Assembly (NCBI GenBank): GCA_946406115.1
Contig: OX291549.1
Coordinates: 23,459,901-23,523,900, forward strand
Length of the DNA stretch: 64,000 bases
Origin: Apoda limacodes
Lineage: Eukaryota > Arthropoda > Insecta > Lepidoptera > Limacodidae
Reading direction: 5' to 3'
In this document: one piece after another, positions 45,981 to 58,056 of the stretch
Position numbering within the stretch: position 1 is the stretch's first letter
How the letters are laid out: each line of letters starts with the position of its first letter
Translations under genes and position numbers: made by a program
The notes under the pieces: model-generated
Told to the model about the DNA's origin: nothing
Databases searched by the model: none
Seen by the model: the letters and a program-made list of their open reading frames with translations, nothing else

Positions 45981-48815
45981 GTAAGTCGATCGTGTGACAG
46001 TGTTGCCAACAGGACTGTGATTGTGAAAATTGTGACTGTTCAGTGTTACCCCATTAAAGGATTTGCACATCGAAAGTCTTGTAGAAAAGCGGAATCGGAA
46101 GGGATTGTAGTGCGGTAATAATAATAATAAATAAGAAACGAAAAAACAAACGTGACAAATTAAAAAAAGCATATACAACAGATTAGAGTGAAACATCTTG
46201 GCATAAGCTAATGTTGCTAGAAGTAAAAAGGTGAGATAGTGTAAATAAAAAAATGTTCAGTGACAGACCATATCTTAGTGACAGTGTTACAATGAACTGC
46301 ATTATCTTACTTACGTACTTCTAGAAATACTAGCTATTAATATTCTCTACTAATTGTTGAAAAGACGAAAAAAAGTCACTAACAGTGCCCAGAATTATGT
46401 TATGTAAAGAAAATATACAGTTGAAGAAGCGATATAAATAACCACCCACAAGCTGGCGAAGGTCAGGAGAAGGACAACTGTTGTCAATTTAACAAACATA
46501 AGCGTATTATACGAAAAGAAAACACACATTTGTGAAGAGATATAATAAAATTTACGCGTTATACATAATAAAATTTCGACATTACCGTCATTATTTACGA
46601 CCAAAGCTATCAAAAAAAATCAGCTAACAGTCAAATTTAAGTCGATTGTTTTGTCACAAATAATTCCGAAAGTAAGAATGACGTGAATAACTTGGCAGCT
46701 TTAAATGAAAATAGTTCCATTGGTCCCGTATTTTTATTTTAAATATCTGTTATGTCATTTGTCACCGCAATAACGTCTGATTTTTAACATGCGATTCTGT
46801 AATATTAATGACAGTAGAGATTGGTGATAGACTGTATCGCTGGTGCTTAATACCTCAGCGTGGATTGTAGCCAAACTCAAATAAAAATAAAATAAACCTG
46901 CGAATTCAAGAGAAAGCTAAGTTTAGGACTGTTTTTTCAGTCCGGTCTCCATTTTAAAGGAAGTACATCACGGGAGTTTAAAATAAAATCTAGTCGTCAA
47001 TTAGATGAATTGCCAAATATGTTTCGCTTTTCCAATAAAGATTCCCCAAGATTGTTAAACATTTTTTTCTTTACAAATATTTGTTGTAGTTATGCCGTTT
47101 AACAGTTTCTGTTTATTTGTATGCACGCACAGCTCGACAAATCGAGTTCAAACACAACAGGACGATCTTGTTTAGTTAAATAGTTCCTATGCCCATATTT
47201 TCAACGGGTTTACATTGTGTAAAGTGTTTGAAAAATTGAAGGTCATGGACAAACTCATACGAACGAACCAAGTTAATAAAAAGCTTAAACAACAATGCAA
47301 ATGGCGTTGGTGCCATTAAGTTAAACCAATTTAAAGGCACTACTCAAACCTTTTGAATATTTCGTATTCTTAAGACTGGTATATTCTCTTACAGTTCTTT
47401 ATTGATACAATAGTTATGGAATATCACAGACATGACGGCCTCAAAAACAATGTCACTGTAATGGGCTGTAGCTATACCAAGCTGAAATATAAAGGGTATG
47501 CGGACAATTTACTAGTCACCACTGTTTTTGGAATTGATTTACCTGGAAATTTAAAGTGGATGCTGGAAATTGTTGAATGTTGAAGGTAAATGTCTTACCT
47601 GCTCTTCCCCTACTCAGCGTCTGTCGATTGATATAACACTGTTTAACACTGGGAATAAAGTCTTCCTACAAAAAATATGAGTCCAAAATCAGAGCAAATA
47701 TGTCGTACGCCAATAACTTTGAACGACATATAAAAATTATAATTATATTAAGTTAGTTTGCGGCCAAAAACGGTAGCACCTATGTCGACTGTCATTGTTA
47801 ACAAATACTACGACTTTATTAACAACTTGCTTACAAATTTATATTCAGTATAACCGACATAAATAAAAATAATTTTGATAAATTTTTTACTAACTTTTTG
47901 TGGCCAGCATCGCCCGGTTATTGCGATTTTCATACAAAAAAAACTTATGTACATACGTTGTTTTGACAATAATAATACAATCACTACATAAAATGAGCCG
48001 ATGTAAAGAAGAAAAAAAAGGAAATTGACTTTTATTTATACATAAAATAAAGCTATGCTCATGTGACAAAACCGTCAACTCCCCTTTGAAAAATGAAGAA
48101 CAAACGAGACCAAATATGCATTACATCATCGCGAACCAAACCAAAGTTGCCACAGCAAGAATTAATATTTAGTCAAACCCCAACAATAAATAATTTTAAT
48201 TCATTTTATAAAAACCTGAAAGCATGTATATTACCGCACTATTTCCAACTATATACTATATGACAATATTTTATTATTTACCCCTTTTATTATTTATTTG
48301 CGGCCATATAGGCAACGTCATCATAAAATTTAAAAACCTATCTTCGCAAAACTAACTTTACTAAAATGTAGACTGAAAATATTAGTAATTAAAGCTATAT
48401 ACAATACTTTCGGGTGATCATCTTATCTATTGATTTTTAACTTAACTTTAGCACCAGTTCTAATTGATTGTGTGTTTTTGTTCTAATTGTATTGTGTACT
48501 TGCAAACTTTTTTGACAACAGTTTTGCAAACAGTGAATTGTCGCTAGTGTCTTGTAAGTTCATACCATTTTATTATGACGAATATAGTTTTAATTTTTGA
48601 GGACTGGGTCAGAGAAGTTTGTTGCACTGTACTCAGATACTATCTGCATACAACTAAAATAACTGGAAGTACCTATTCCAGAGTAATTCTTTTGTTTTAC
48701 TGACAGCCAATTACCATAAGTTTTCTGTAAAATACTAGTAGATAAAGGCTTAGCCCGTCCGCGGCTTAGCCAAATAGTCGGTTGAACTTTAACCAACTAT
48801 TTTAGCTTGAGTAGC
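45981..48815. other. AT-rich DNA, possibly intron
   Basis: No exon, repeat end or RNA gene recognised. Short frames here lack protein-like composition. Confidence 0.4.
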
Positions 48816-48896
48816 GGCATACAAAAGGGTATACAGTGTAGTGCCCTTACCCCCTCCTTGCACTACACTGTATATTCACTGCATCTTACGTATGCC
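48816..48896. repeat. 81-nt hairpin with two nested stems
   Basis: Inner arms ATACAGTGTAGTGC (48831-48844) and GCACTACACTGTAT (48860-48873) are perfect inverses around a 15-nt loop. Outer arms GGCATAC (48816-48822) and GTATGCC (48890-48896) also pair, giving a pre-miRNA-sized fold. It could equally be a tiny MITE. Confidence 0.65.
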
Positions 48897-49063
48897 CCCA
48901 TGATGTAAGTACTTGTAGTTAATTTAGTTGTATGCAGTTAGTATCTTAGTATAACGATGCTAAAGTAAGGCGTCCGTCTATAAATAACTTTGCAACGTTG
49001 AGCGTAAGGTGGCCTCAGTACAAGCAATTTGGATTTTGACATTGCAACAAACTTTTCTGACCT

Positions 49064-49235
49064 GCGGGTCGATTCCGTAAAAGATTGCTAACCTTTTTTG
49101 AAAGAAATAAGATATACATTGCGGTTTCGCGACAGTCGATGAATTTGATACGTTATTTCAAATGCGCAATATATATCTTATTTCTATGGATTTCAAACGA
49201 GAATTGTTAGCTGTCAGTTTACGGAATCGAGCCGC
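49064..49235. mobile_element. 172-bp foldback element (CGATTCCGTAAA ends)
   Basis: GCGGGTCGATTCCGTAAA at the left and TTTACGGAATCGAGCCGC at the right are inverses with one mismatch. AAATAAGATATACATTGCG inside the left arm pairs with CGCAATATATATCTTATTT on the right. The whole element can fold on itself. No coding capacity. Confidence 0.75.
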
Positions 49236-49614
49236 TGGTGCATTCAGTCGTCATGTATAATATGTGTATAAATATAAATGCAAAGGTGCAACCTTATTTA
49301 TGATTGGATTTTTATAATGTACCCACATCGTCAACCTCTTGTGTTTTTTTAACTTTCTTCACCAACTAACTTACTATTCTTTGTAAGGAAATTTCTAATG
49401 GCAGCTATATGGCGGTTAAGTTAACACAGCTGACTATGAAAATTTTCATCAATCTCTGATTTTTGACAGCTGGTTAACTTCAAAGTTACTTGGTGCAACC
49501 CAGCCTTTATATGTATCATGTTTTACTGTGTGCATTTTGTGGGCAAAGGAATAATTAATTAAGAATCAACCTGTTAACATATTATTTTTTGTAATATAAA
49601 TTATATATAATTAT

Positions 49615-49812
49615 GCAGGAGATAATTCTGCTCCTTATACTGAACAACTTTCCCCAAGGAACATTCTACAAAATCTCAAAAAAAAATTAACCTTTTATAC
49701 TTAGTTCGATCAACTGATTGGCACTTTGTAAGAGACTTCAAAATTATTTTTTTAAATTTCGACCCATCCTTGGGGAAAGTCGTTCAGTATAAGGAGCAGA
49801 ATTATCTACTGC
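49615..49812. mobile_element. 198-bp foldback element with ~45-bp terminal inverted repeats
   Basis: Left arm GCAGGAGATAATTCTGCTCC...CCCCAAGG (49615-49659) and right arm CCTTGGGG...GAATTATCTACTGC (49768-49812) are inverse with two mismatches. The ~108-bp centre is AT-rich and non-coding. Target duplication is unclear. Confidence 0.8.
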
Positions 49813-50157
49813 AATATTATTTCACACTTATGTTACACGTAGTATAACATATTATAATATTTTGTTTGCATAATATTTTTTTGATTTTCAAATTATCAAG
49901 TGCTCAAATTTATCACTCGTAGTTAGTTGCTCTATGTATAATAGCCTCGCAGTTTAACGAATCAATTACTTATAGAGTTGCTTGATTCTGCTATGTGATT
50001 ATTATGTGATGATAACGCAATAGAATATTTTCCACCCAGGTGACATCAACTCTATAATTATTACTTTAGCTGAAAGACGTCGAAAACTTGGATGCATAAG
50101 ATATAAGCATAACGACTAATTTCAGAAACAAAATACGACTTTTTTATTGATTACTTT

Positions 50158-50290
50158 GAACTTCCCGCTCATGGCGAGCGGTGCGATATGGTAGAAAGTA
50201 AGGGCATCATTTCAAACAATTCGTTAGAAAACAGCCCATTATACAAGCAGAAGAACACACACAGTAAGGCTGTGTGCAAAACTTAAACTT
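50158..50290 (-). mobile_element. LINE-A fragment, inverted, decayed
   Basis: GGCGAGCGGTGCGATATGGT and GGGCATCATTTCAAACAATT are reverse matches to full-copy ~8270-8410. Confidence 0.8.
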
Positions 50291-50984
50291 CTGAAGTTTA
50301 CACGATACGTGTAAGAATGAATTACAATTTTTCTAGTTCTATGACCGGGTTTTATTACTGTTCACTTTATCAAATCGGAATTATGACTAAGGCTGTATCT
50401 TTAAAACTAAGACTGAAGAAAGTGTTGAATAAAGCACTTTAACAGCTACCTAATTAACTTTAATATTACTTATATTATAGATTGAACGTTTTGAAATAAA
50501 TTATGGTTTCTCCTATGTAATGAAACACAGACAAATTACTTTTAGAGCTGTATATCCTTTTTAATCACTGACATGTTCAATAACATCAATTAAAAATGTA
50601 TGACACAAATATGAAAAAAATCAATCATTATCTGACATTGATTTTGAATCATGACATACGATATAGGGGAACATAAAAGAATCCAACGATATTACGAACC
50701 CATCAAACTTATTTCTGGCATCCGACTGCCGTAAAATTACATCTAGCCGTTAGATAGTGCGCATGCGTTAAAACGATATGACTGTTTACGCCTAGAAGTT
50801 AATGTGCGTTGTAATAAAAGTGTAGAACACTCTTTATTTTTGATTCGACCAACCACAAATATTTGTGACGTAATCGACGTACGTGCTTTTAAAATTACGA
50901 CCTGACGAATATTTAGTAATTTAACCACTCGATCACTCTATTGATCACTAATAACGTACTAATGACGCATATAATGCTACTAAT
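50291..50984. other. AT-rich non-coding DNA
   Basis: Nothing recognised. Confidence 0.45.
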
Positions 50985-51137
50985 CCTACTAATATTATAA
51001 TAGTGAAAGTATGTCTGGATGGATGGATGTTTGTTACTCAATCACGCATTAACCACTAGAAGGATCGAGATGAAACTTAGCACACAGCAGGTTGGGTCCT
51101 GGCATAGACTACTTTTTATCCCGAAAAATTTTAATCG
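50985..51137 (-). mobile_element. CTTTGCCAGCGG-type repeat, inverted, distal half
   Basis: ATAATAGTGAAAGTATGTCTGG, a GGAT run, GGATCGAGATGAAACTTAGC and CTACTTTTTATCCCGAAAAA read as the reverse of the repeat's second half. The first half resumes at 51605. Confidence 0.65.
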
Positions 51138-51604
51138 TCAAAAAAATTATATGCTATTCCCTAATTGATCTGGTCTTTAGTTTCGTTGGGCTTTTCAGTT
51201 AAGAAACTAGCTAAGAAGTGACGTTAGCAAAGAGACGGCGATATATTTAAATTTCAATATTTTTACAACCTATCTATTGTTTTTGAAATAGCCTCTTTAA
51301 TGTTCTAACGAAACATGTAATCTAAACAAGGTGATTTCAGAAAATAAATAATCGAAAGATCTTTTTGTAAAAATAAATTTTGAGTATTTCAAGATTAATG
51401 CCTCAAGTTTGGTGTTTGCAAACATCAACGAACGAACGAACTTGTGTGCTGAGATCTAAAGAACCAAATAAACTTAAATCAAACCTTTATTAAGTGGATT
51501 TGCAAATATTATAATAATCAAGCTATTTTGAAGAAATTTTTTATTTAGAAAACTAAGTGTAATTTCATAGTTCTAAATACTTATTTGAATTTTATACCGA
51601 CAAG
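51138..51604. other. ~470-bp unidentified insert splitting a repeat
   Basis: The sequence lies between the two halves of one inverted repeat copy, at the point where relatives read GTTATAGTTATTCCCGCGGG. It is AT-rich, non-coding, with a GAAC run (ATCAACGAACGAACGAACTT). No terminal repeats or tail were found. Confidence 0.45.
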
Positions 51605-51765
51605 TTACTATAACCGAATTCCATTTGAACGAACTTTAGCTGCAGCAAAAGCTTGCTATACGAGTATATAAAACTTTTCTAATATAATCAAAAAGTTGAC
51701 GTAAGTATCCTACGCCGACAACTAAATTTAGGGCAGGCGGAGCCGCTGGCAGAAGCTAGTAACAT
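51605..51765 (-). mobile_element. CTTTGCCAGCGG-type repeat, inverted, proximal half
   Basis: ACTATAACCGAATTCCATTT, GCTTGCTATACGAG and TTTAGGGCAGGCGGAGCCGC followed by TGGCAGAAGCTAGT are the reverse of the family's first half. Confidence 0.65.
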
Positions 51766-52265
51766 ATGAATGTTACATTATTTTATTATGGCAGCGATGT
51801 AAGGGTCAAGAACACGTTTGTTCAATGTTTTGGCTCTAAAATTATGTCTAGCATGATCTAAATCCCTTGTTGTCCCGCCAAAGCCATATTGCCCTGCCAA
51901 AGCAAATGGTTACGACATTCTCTGTGCGATTCTATTTCGACCATTACCTTCGCCCGTTTTATTTGTAGATGATGAATAGCAGTAACGCGTTTATCTGATG
52001 GTGTACAGACTGTATAAATAGTTAGGTATGTAGTTACTAGGGTTGCCAACTATACCTACTATATTAGTTCTGTTCAGTATAATATTTTATTTTCCTTTTT
52101 ATTTTTGTGTACTTGTCAATTAAAGGTCCCTAAATACTATTATTGACAAATATTCATGGGAATGTTCACTAAAAGTCTTAAGTAATAAGTTTTGCAAAAA
52201 GCTCCAAAATTGTGCGTTCAAAACATAACATAAAGTACATACTGTTTTTTCTCATCAATGCTGTC
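51766..52265. other. AT-rich non-coding DNA
   Basis: Nothing recognised. A 63-codon - strand frame at 52049-51858 has no known family. Confidence 0.4.
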
Positions 52266-52735
52266 CATTTTTTTTTTTTTAATACCACGAAGGTGGTAAA
52301 CAAGCTTAACGGACCGCCTAATTGTAAGCGGTCACCGCAGCCTATGGACTAAGGACGTTTGCAACACCTGAGGCATCACTCGCGAGTTGCCGGCCCTTCA
52401 AAAATACAATAACTTCTTTCTTGAAAAACCCTAGACTGTAGTCCTTAGAGAAACCCTAGGCAGGGAGCTCATTCCGCAACCAAGTCCAAGTTGCCGGCCC
52501 TTCAAAAATTCAATAACTTCTTTCTTGAAAAACCCTATACTGTAGTCCTTAGAGAAACCCTAGGCAGGGAGCTCATTCCACAGCCCAAGTGTTCGCGGGA
52601 GGTAGTTTCTCTAAAACCGCACTGTACGCGACCATTTAGGTTCTAAAGTGTGACAGGGAATTCCCTGCCGATGGCAGAAGGATAATTTCGAACAACACAT
52701 CCCATTGTACAAGCGGTAGAACACCATTCAACCGA
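52266..52735 (-). mobile_element. LINE-A 3' end, inverted, with internal tandem duplication
   Basis: A T run (52268-52280), then ATACCACGAAGGTGGTAAAC is the reversed tail and 3' UTR. The body continues to GTACAAGCGGTAGAACACCA (full-copy ~8310). A 104-bp block within it is present twice in tandem. Confidence 0.87.
52385..52592 (-). repeat. 104-bp direct tandem duplication within LINE-A
   Basis: AGTTGCCGGCCCTTCAAAAA at 52385 and again at 52489; both units contain CAATAACTTCTTTCTTGAAA and GAGAAACCCTAGGCAGGGAG. They differ at only a few positions. Confidence 0.85.
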
Positions 52736-53639
52736 TCTTATTATAGGTAGGTGCTAGATATAGGTAAACTGTATTGGCAACCCTAGTAGATACGTACCTA
52801 CGTAACGATATTATGTAAGATGACTATTAATATGTTATGTTTCTTTACATAAATCGTTATCAATAAAAGTTGTGCGAAAAGATTTGTTATAATGACTACT
52901 GCTGTTGATCGCGTATTTTTAAGGCTCGTGAATGTGAAATTTTAAAACGTTGCTTTTCACACCTACCTAGACAACCAAATTCTTTGACGGCCGAGGCTGC
53001 CGTATAAACAGAATACTTTATTTATTAATCGTAGGTACCCCAATATAGTTTAAAAAAATACCCGTAAAAAAACTCAATTACGTCAGGTCTTATCCTTTTT
53101 AAAAAAACTAAGTATAACAAAATTATGCTAAATAAAAAGGTAGGTAGGTATACAATGTTTTGTTTGCTTTAAGGTTTTTTTTTTTATTTTTTCTGGATTT
53201 TTGGACTCGGATTTTTTTTTAATTAAAATTGATTTTATTTTTAATTTCCACTGGCCACTAGGTACTGGCAATTAGGTAGTACTTAAAACCATATTTTTTA
53301 GGCTTACTCTGATGTCCCTGTCTCCGATTCTTACCAAATAGAACTTTTCTGACCTTTGGTTACCCGACTGTTATACTTACCCTATCAGGAGTGTCAAGGT
53401 AAACTTATCAAATTCAAATGGCACTATACCGGATGTGAATGATGCCTTCATAATGAAGGCATATTTCAGTAGATTAGTAATACTTATATTTTAGGATAAC
53501 ATTTTCTTACCTTCCATATATACATAAATATTTAGTCAAAAGTAGGTAAGAGACAACGAAGTTACGCGCAAACATAAGTATATATACACATTTTCCTTTT
53601 TTGAAGTCGGTAAAAAATACTATATATATAAAAATAATA
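52736..53639. other. AT-rich non-coding DNA
   Basis: T-rich runs at 53173-53245. A scrap CCTTTTTTGAAGTCGGTAAA at 53597 belongs to the AAGTCGGTT repeat family. Confidence 0.4.
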
Positions 53640-53735
53640 AAAAATGGAATGAGCGCTCTGCCGAGGTTCTATCTAGGGACTACAGTAGAGTGTTTTTAAA
53701 GAAAGAAGTGATTAAGTTTTAAAGGGTCTGCAACG
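53640..53735 (+). mobile_element. LINE-A 3' scrap, highly decayed
   Basis: GGAATGAGCGCTCTGCCGAG, GGGACTACAGTAGAG and AAAGAAAGAAGTGATTAAG match full-copy ~8490-8585 with many differences. Confidence 0.7.
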
Positions 53736-55199
53736 CACTTTAACAAAAAGAAATTGTTCTTGAGTTAAGATACCAACAATGAGAAAGTTTAACCCTAAAA
53801 TATAAAGGCAATTCTAAAACTTAAAATATACCTATTTGAAAACAGTACAAAAAATGTAGACAGGAATGTAAATTGTATTTGAGTGCCTTATATATTTATT
53901 AACTAGCAATACGCACGCACATATATTTTACATAACTTCAAATACATATCTGAATGTATTTTCAGCTACCTATATAGTTTAATGTCTTCATTGAATGGGG
54001 CCATACATCAACCATCGGTACGGAGAGTGAACACAAATAATTGTACAGCGCTATTAATAGCCCATAAAATGTGGCAACGCGCACTTTATCTTCCAACCAT
54101 AGTGATTTTTAATCGCTTCCTAAAGTTATAAGAAATCACTCTTGAAGATATTGGATAGTACCTAATAAATCATACATGTTAATTTAAACTAACAATGGTT
54201 GAATATAGTACATTATCGTACAAGAACGCAAAATAGGTAAAGTTTTTAAAACTGAATGTCATGTTACAAGAAAACCGATGGGTAAATAAAGGTAGTGGTA
54301 AACGGAAAACTTAATATTTTAATGAAAAACAAGGTTATTCCTGCAACTTCGTCCGCGTGGACTTTTAAAAAAATCTTTTCACTTTACCTACAAAAGTAGA
54401 CCTTTACTTACCTCTAATAATCATACAAATTCTTGAGAGTGATTTTCCCAAAACAGTGAAACACGTCACTAATTTAAACTTAAAATGATAGAATTTCATA
54501 CAAAATTACAACCCCATCTCACAGCCTTTAGGGTTGAATTTTGCATAATCCTTTCTAAGTGTTGGCCTACGACGTAAAAGATGAGCAATTATTGAAAATT
54601 AATTATAGGTATTAGTTTCATGGAAAGTTTTATGGTTTAGATTCGATTGCTTATATTATTTTTATATTGCATGTAAATGCATTAGTGCATTGAAATAAGT
54701 ACTTTAGTTTTTTCTAGTGCGCAATATGCAAACGTTTAAGCCACGTTTAAGTTAAGTTTTTTAAGCATTCAAAATGTAACACTTTTTAGCAAAAGTAGGT
54801 ATTGAAAAATACTCAATCTAAAGCCAGTTCTCGTTTTTATATTAACATTCATGCATTTTATATTTATATTTAAGATTATATTTACATTCTTCACATTTTT
54901 ATCCTTTATGTAAATACATAATTTTGAAATAATGACCTTGACCCTAATTAGCGACCAAATTAGAAATTTATTTACACACGTAGTTACCCACTTCTGTTCC
55001 CAGGTACGCGCGTAGACTTCTTGGTGGGAGAAAACCCATTAGAAAATTTAGAAACAAAAAATGTATGCCAAATAATAGTCTAGTGTAGAAAAAAAAAACC
55101 AGTAAAACAAGCTGCTTCTCCCCAATTTTCTCCATTTTATCTAATACTAGCAGTCCGTCGTGACTTTGTCCCTGTGTACATATAAGTATTACGCAACGC
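53736..55199. other. AT-rich non-coding DNA
   Basis: Nothing recognised. Confidence 0.45.
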
Positions 55200-57745
55200 C
55201 TATAATCATCTGGAATAATACATCTCTCCAACAGTACTAACTAGGGGCGTAGGTAGATTTTGGAGACGTTCTAGTTTATCAAGTAGCACCTTAGTAATGT
55301 CAAAATAACTTGCATCTGCATCATCAAGTAAAGGAAGCAGTAAGGACTGCGCCAACGTAACCTTAGTTCGAAGTGGCTAAAAGTTGTGCAGACGTTTAAG
55401 TGAATGCAGTGAGGCGTATATTTTCTTACTAAGTGAGGAAACTTGTGGACACCAACATAACTTGTTATCGATTATAATGCCTAAATTCCTTACCTGGTCA
55501 ACCCATTTGTGATGCCATTTTAATTTATACCAGGCGGATTGGTTAAGTTGAATCGCGACAACATTTTTGGACTTTCAATGATGATAGCCTGTGATTTTTT
55601 GTATTTAAAAGGACACCGAATTCTTAAGTCCACTCAGCTATAATATTTAGGTTATGATTGATGAGGCTAATAGCTGTGTCTAATAAAGTAACAGATGTAC
55701 CACTATAAATCTGTAAGTCATCAGCGTACAAGTGGTATTGAGAGGTAATGCGACGGGCAAGACAATTTATAAAATATGAAAAAAGTAATGGACATAAAAC
55801 CCCGCCCTGTGGGATACCAGTGAGCACTGGGCACCAGTCTGAGCAGCTAAACTCAGTCCGTATACATTGCTGGCGTCCCACAAGGTATGATTAGAACCAC
55901 CGTGTATACTGAGTGAACGTAGTAATCCAAGTAATACATCAAAATCAACTGCATTAAACGCATTACTGAAGTCCAATAACGTTAACAAAGTTATATGTTC
56001 GTTTTCCATATTACATTTAATATCATCAGTTACTTTAAGTAAAGCAGTAACCGTGCTGTGTCCTGGACGAAAACTAGATTGGAAATCATTAAAAAGGTGA
56101 TTTAAGGAAAAAAAATGGCTTAGTTGATCATAAGCAAGGCGCTTACCTTAGAAAGAATAGGTAGTATGAAAATAGGTCGATAATGGGTCAGAGTTGTTGG
56201 ATTCTTATTGGATTTAAAGGCTTTTTTCCAAATATAGTGGAAAACAGTTTGTACAGAGTGAGAAATTTAATAAATGTGTGATATGAGGTAAAAGTATGTC
56301 GATTATAGGCATGATCATGCTACGGCTTACGTCATCACTTACGGTTGCTTTACTGCCCAAGTTACGTAAAGTTCGTTCAATATCACGGTCAGCAACAGCT
56401 TGAAAAATAAATGTGTTGCAGTCAGGGATAGGCATCTATCTAATCGATCTAATGTAAGAGGGGGCATCGATCTAATATAAGAGGGGGCGTAGCAAAATGC
56501 TTGTTTAGGGAGCTAATATCAGTATTGATAGATGAGTGGTTTTGCGATTTGCCTATGCCCAAAGACTTAAGGAATTTCCAGAGATGGGAGTCATCACAGC
56601 GCTCTACAAAAGTATAAATATTTGTTTATAGCTATGCTAGCTATGTTTGGAGTCCCTGCATACTTGATTAAAATGATTCCTTAGTTTTTATACTGGTTCA
56701 AATTGTCAGTGGTAGCGTTTGCTTTATGTTTCGACTTAGCATGGTTGCGTATTACCATGAACATCTTTATTTCATCGGTAAGCCATGGGGCAGGTAACTG
56801 TCGAATTTTATTGGTCGAAGAGGCGCATGTTTGTCATACAAAGTGTTAAGTAAATTATTGAATTTGTCAACCTTCTCATCTATATTTTAGGTTATTAATG
56901 GAAGAGCAGTTTGTCAAAAGTGCATCTTAACTTAAACTTTGCAAATTTACATTAAAGTTGCGTTGGAGAATAGTACGCTTTTTGCGTATGGAAGGTCTTA
57001 CTTTGTAGGAGAGAAAAGTAAGATCGTGATATGAAAAAGCATCAGCAGGTAATTGACCGAAATGAGATTGGGATTAGAAACGATAATTAAATCTAGACGA
57101 GAAGGTTGTGAATGTGGTGGGTGGCTTATAAGGAAAGCAAATGCAAATTTTTAGAAAAGACTACTAATTGGAGAGCTTTGGAACGATGGTCGCTCTTACG
57201 GGGCACGTGTTGAAGCCACCCATAATAATGGTGTTATCATAAAGTGGTGAAAATTCTTCAAGGAGTCCTTCAAAGGTATCGAAATACTATACTGTCAGAG
57301 ATGGGCCGTAAACGACTCCTAGAAGGATTCTACTGTGCTTGGAGTTGACTTCTAAAATGTTCAGCTCTACCTGTGTATTGAGAGGGCGATTCACTTATTA
57401 TTTATTGAGTAATGTCACTGCGTAAGTATATAGTGACTCCACCACCACCTTTATAAGTACGATCATTACGTATTAATTGAAAACCTGGTAGGCAGTACAA
57501 AGCAGACGGTAAAGAAGGCTTAAGCCATGATTAGTATAGTTAAGATGCAAGCATATCAGAATAATGCCGTGGAATGCTCTAAACAATTGATATGTATAAC
57601 ATTAAAATTGTGAGAAATTGTAGCAAATAAGGATAGACTAGTGGAGAGGGATATGAAAGAAGTGTCAATGTCACTGTGAATCTCCCCAGTACTACACAAA
57701 AAATATTCATCGTTATTACTATCAGATTTATTATTGCTCATGTCT
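55200..57745 (-). pseudogene. Decayed APE-type LINE of a second lineage (endonuclease to thumb)
   Basis: Read on the - strand from 57745 the endonuclease is visible in pieces: FNVIHINCLEHSTALF, then WLKPSLPSALYCLPGFQL and TYKGGGGVTIYL near 57540-57410, and MGGFNTCPVRAT near 57225. The reverse transcriptase follows: ERTLRNLGSKATVSDDVS near 56370-56310, motif A LLDFSNAFNAVD near 55975-55940, motif B GIPQGGVLCPLLFSYFIN near 55825-55770, motif C HLYADD near 55735-55717, and thumb NLGIIIDNKLCW near 55500-55465. Frameshifts and stops are many. The endonuclease GDFN box is GGFN, losing an acidic residue. The catalytic YADD is preserved. Both ends are worn; no poly(A) was identified. Confidence 0.8.
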
Positions 57746-58056
57746 AGTAAAATAAGTGCCTATATGTAATAAACTTTAAATATATAAATAAAATAAAAAA
57801 TTATCACACAAATTACTATTGTGTACACACCTGCCGCCAGTTCTTTATACTGATATCGACAACAACCTAACTATTACTTTACCAAAGTTTTACTGCACAC
57901 CAGGCGCGTAGCCAGGATTTGTATTCGAGGGGGGGATAAACAGTGCCAGCCTGAGGCTAGTTGACAAGTAGAATAGACACGTTTTAAATTGCAGTAAAAT
58001 GGGTTGCGTTGCGACATTTCACTGTGCGCAGCGAGCTCGAAATTTTCCGGTTCTGG
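57746..58056. other. Unassigned DNA
   Basis: GGCGCGTAGCCAGGATTT with a G run at 57903-57936 resembles a dispersed insect repeat end I cannot name. The rest is unassigned. Confidence 0.35.

Noticed and set aside
45693..46196. 167-codon open frame on the - strand
   Set aside because: It runs antisense across the GC-rich promoter-like block, has no recognisable domain and contains long low-information stretches rich in Leu, Phe, Tyr and Ser. It is better explained as a chance frame.
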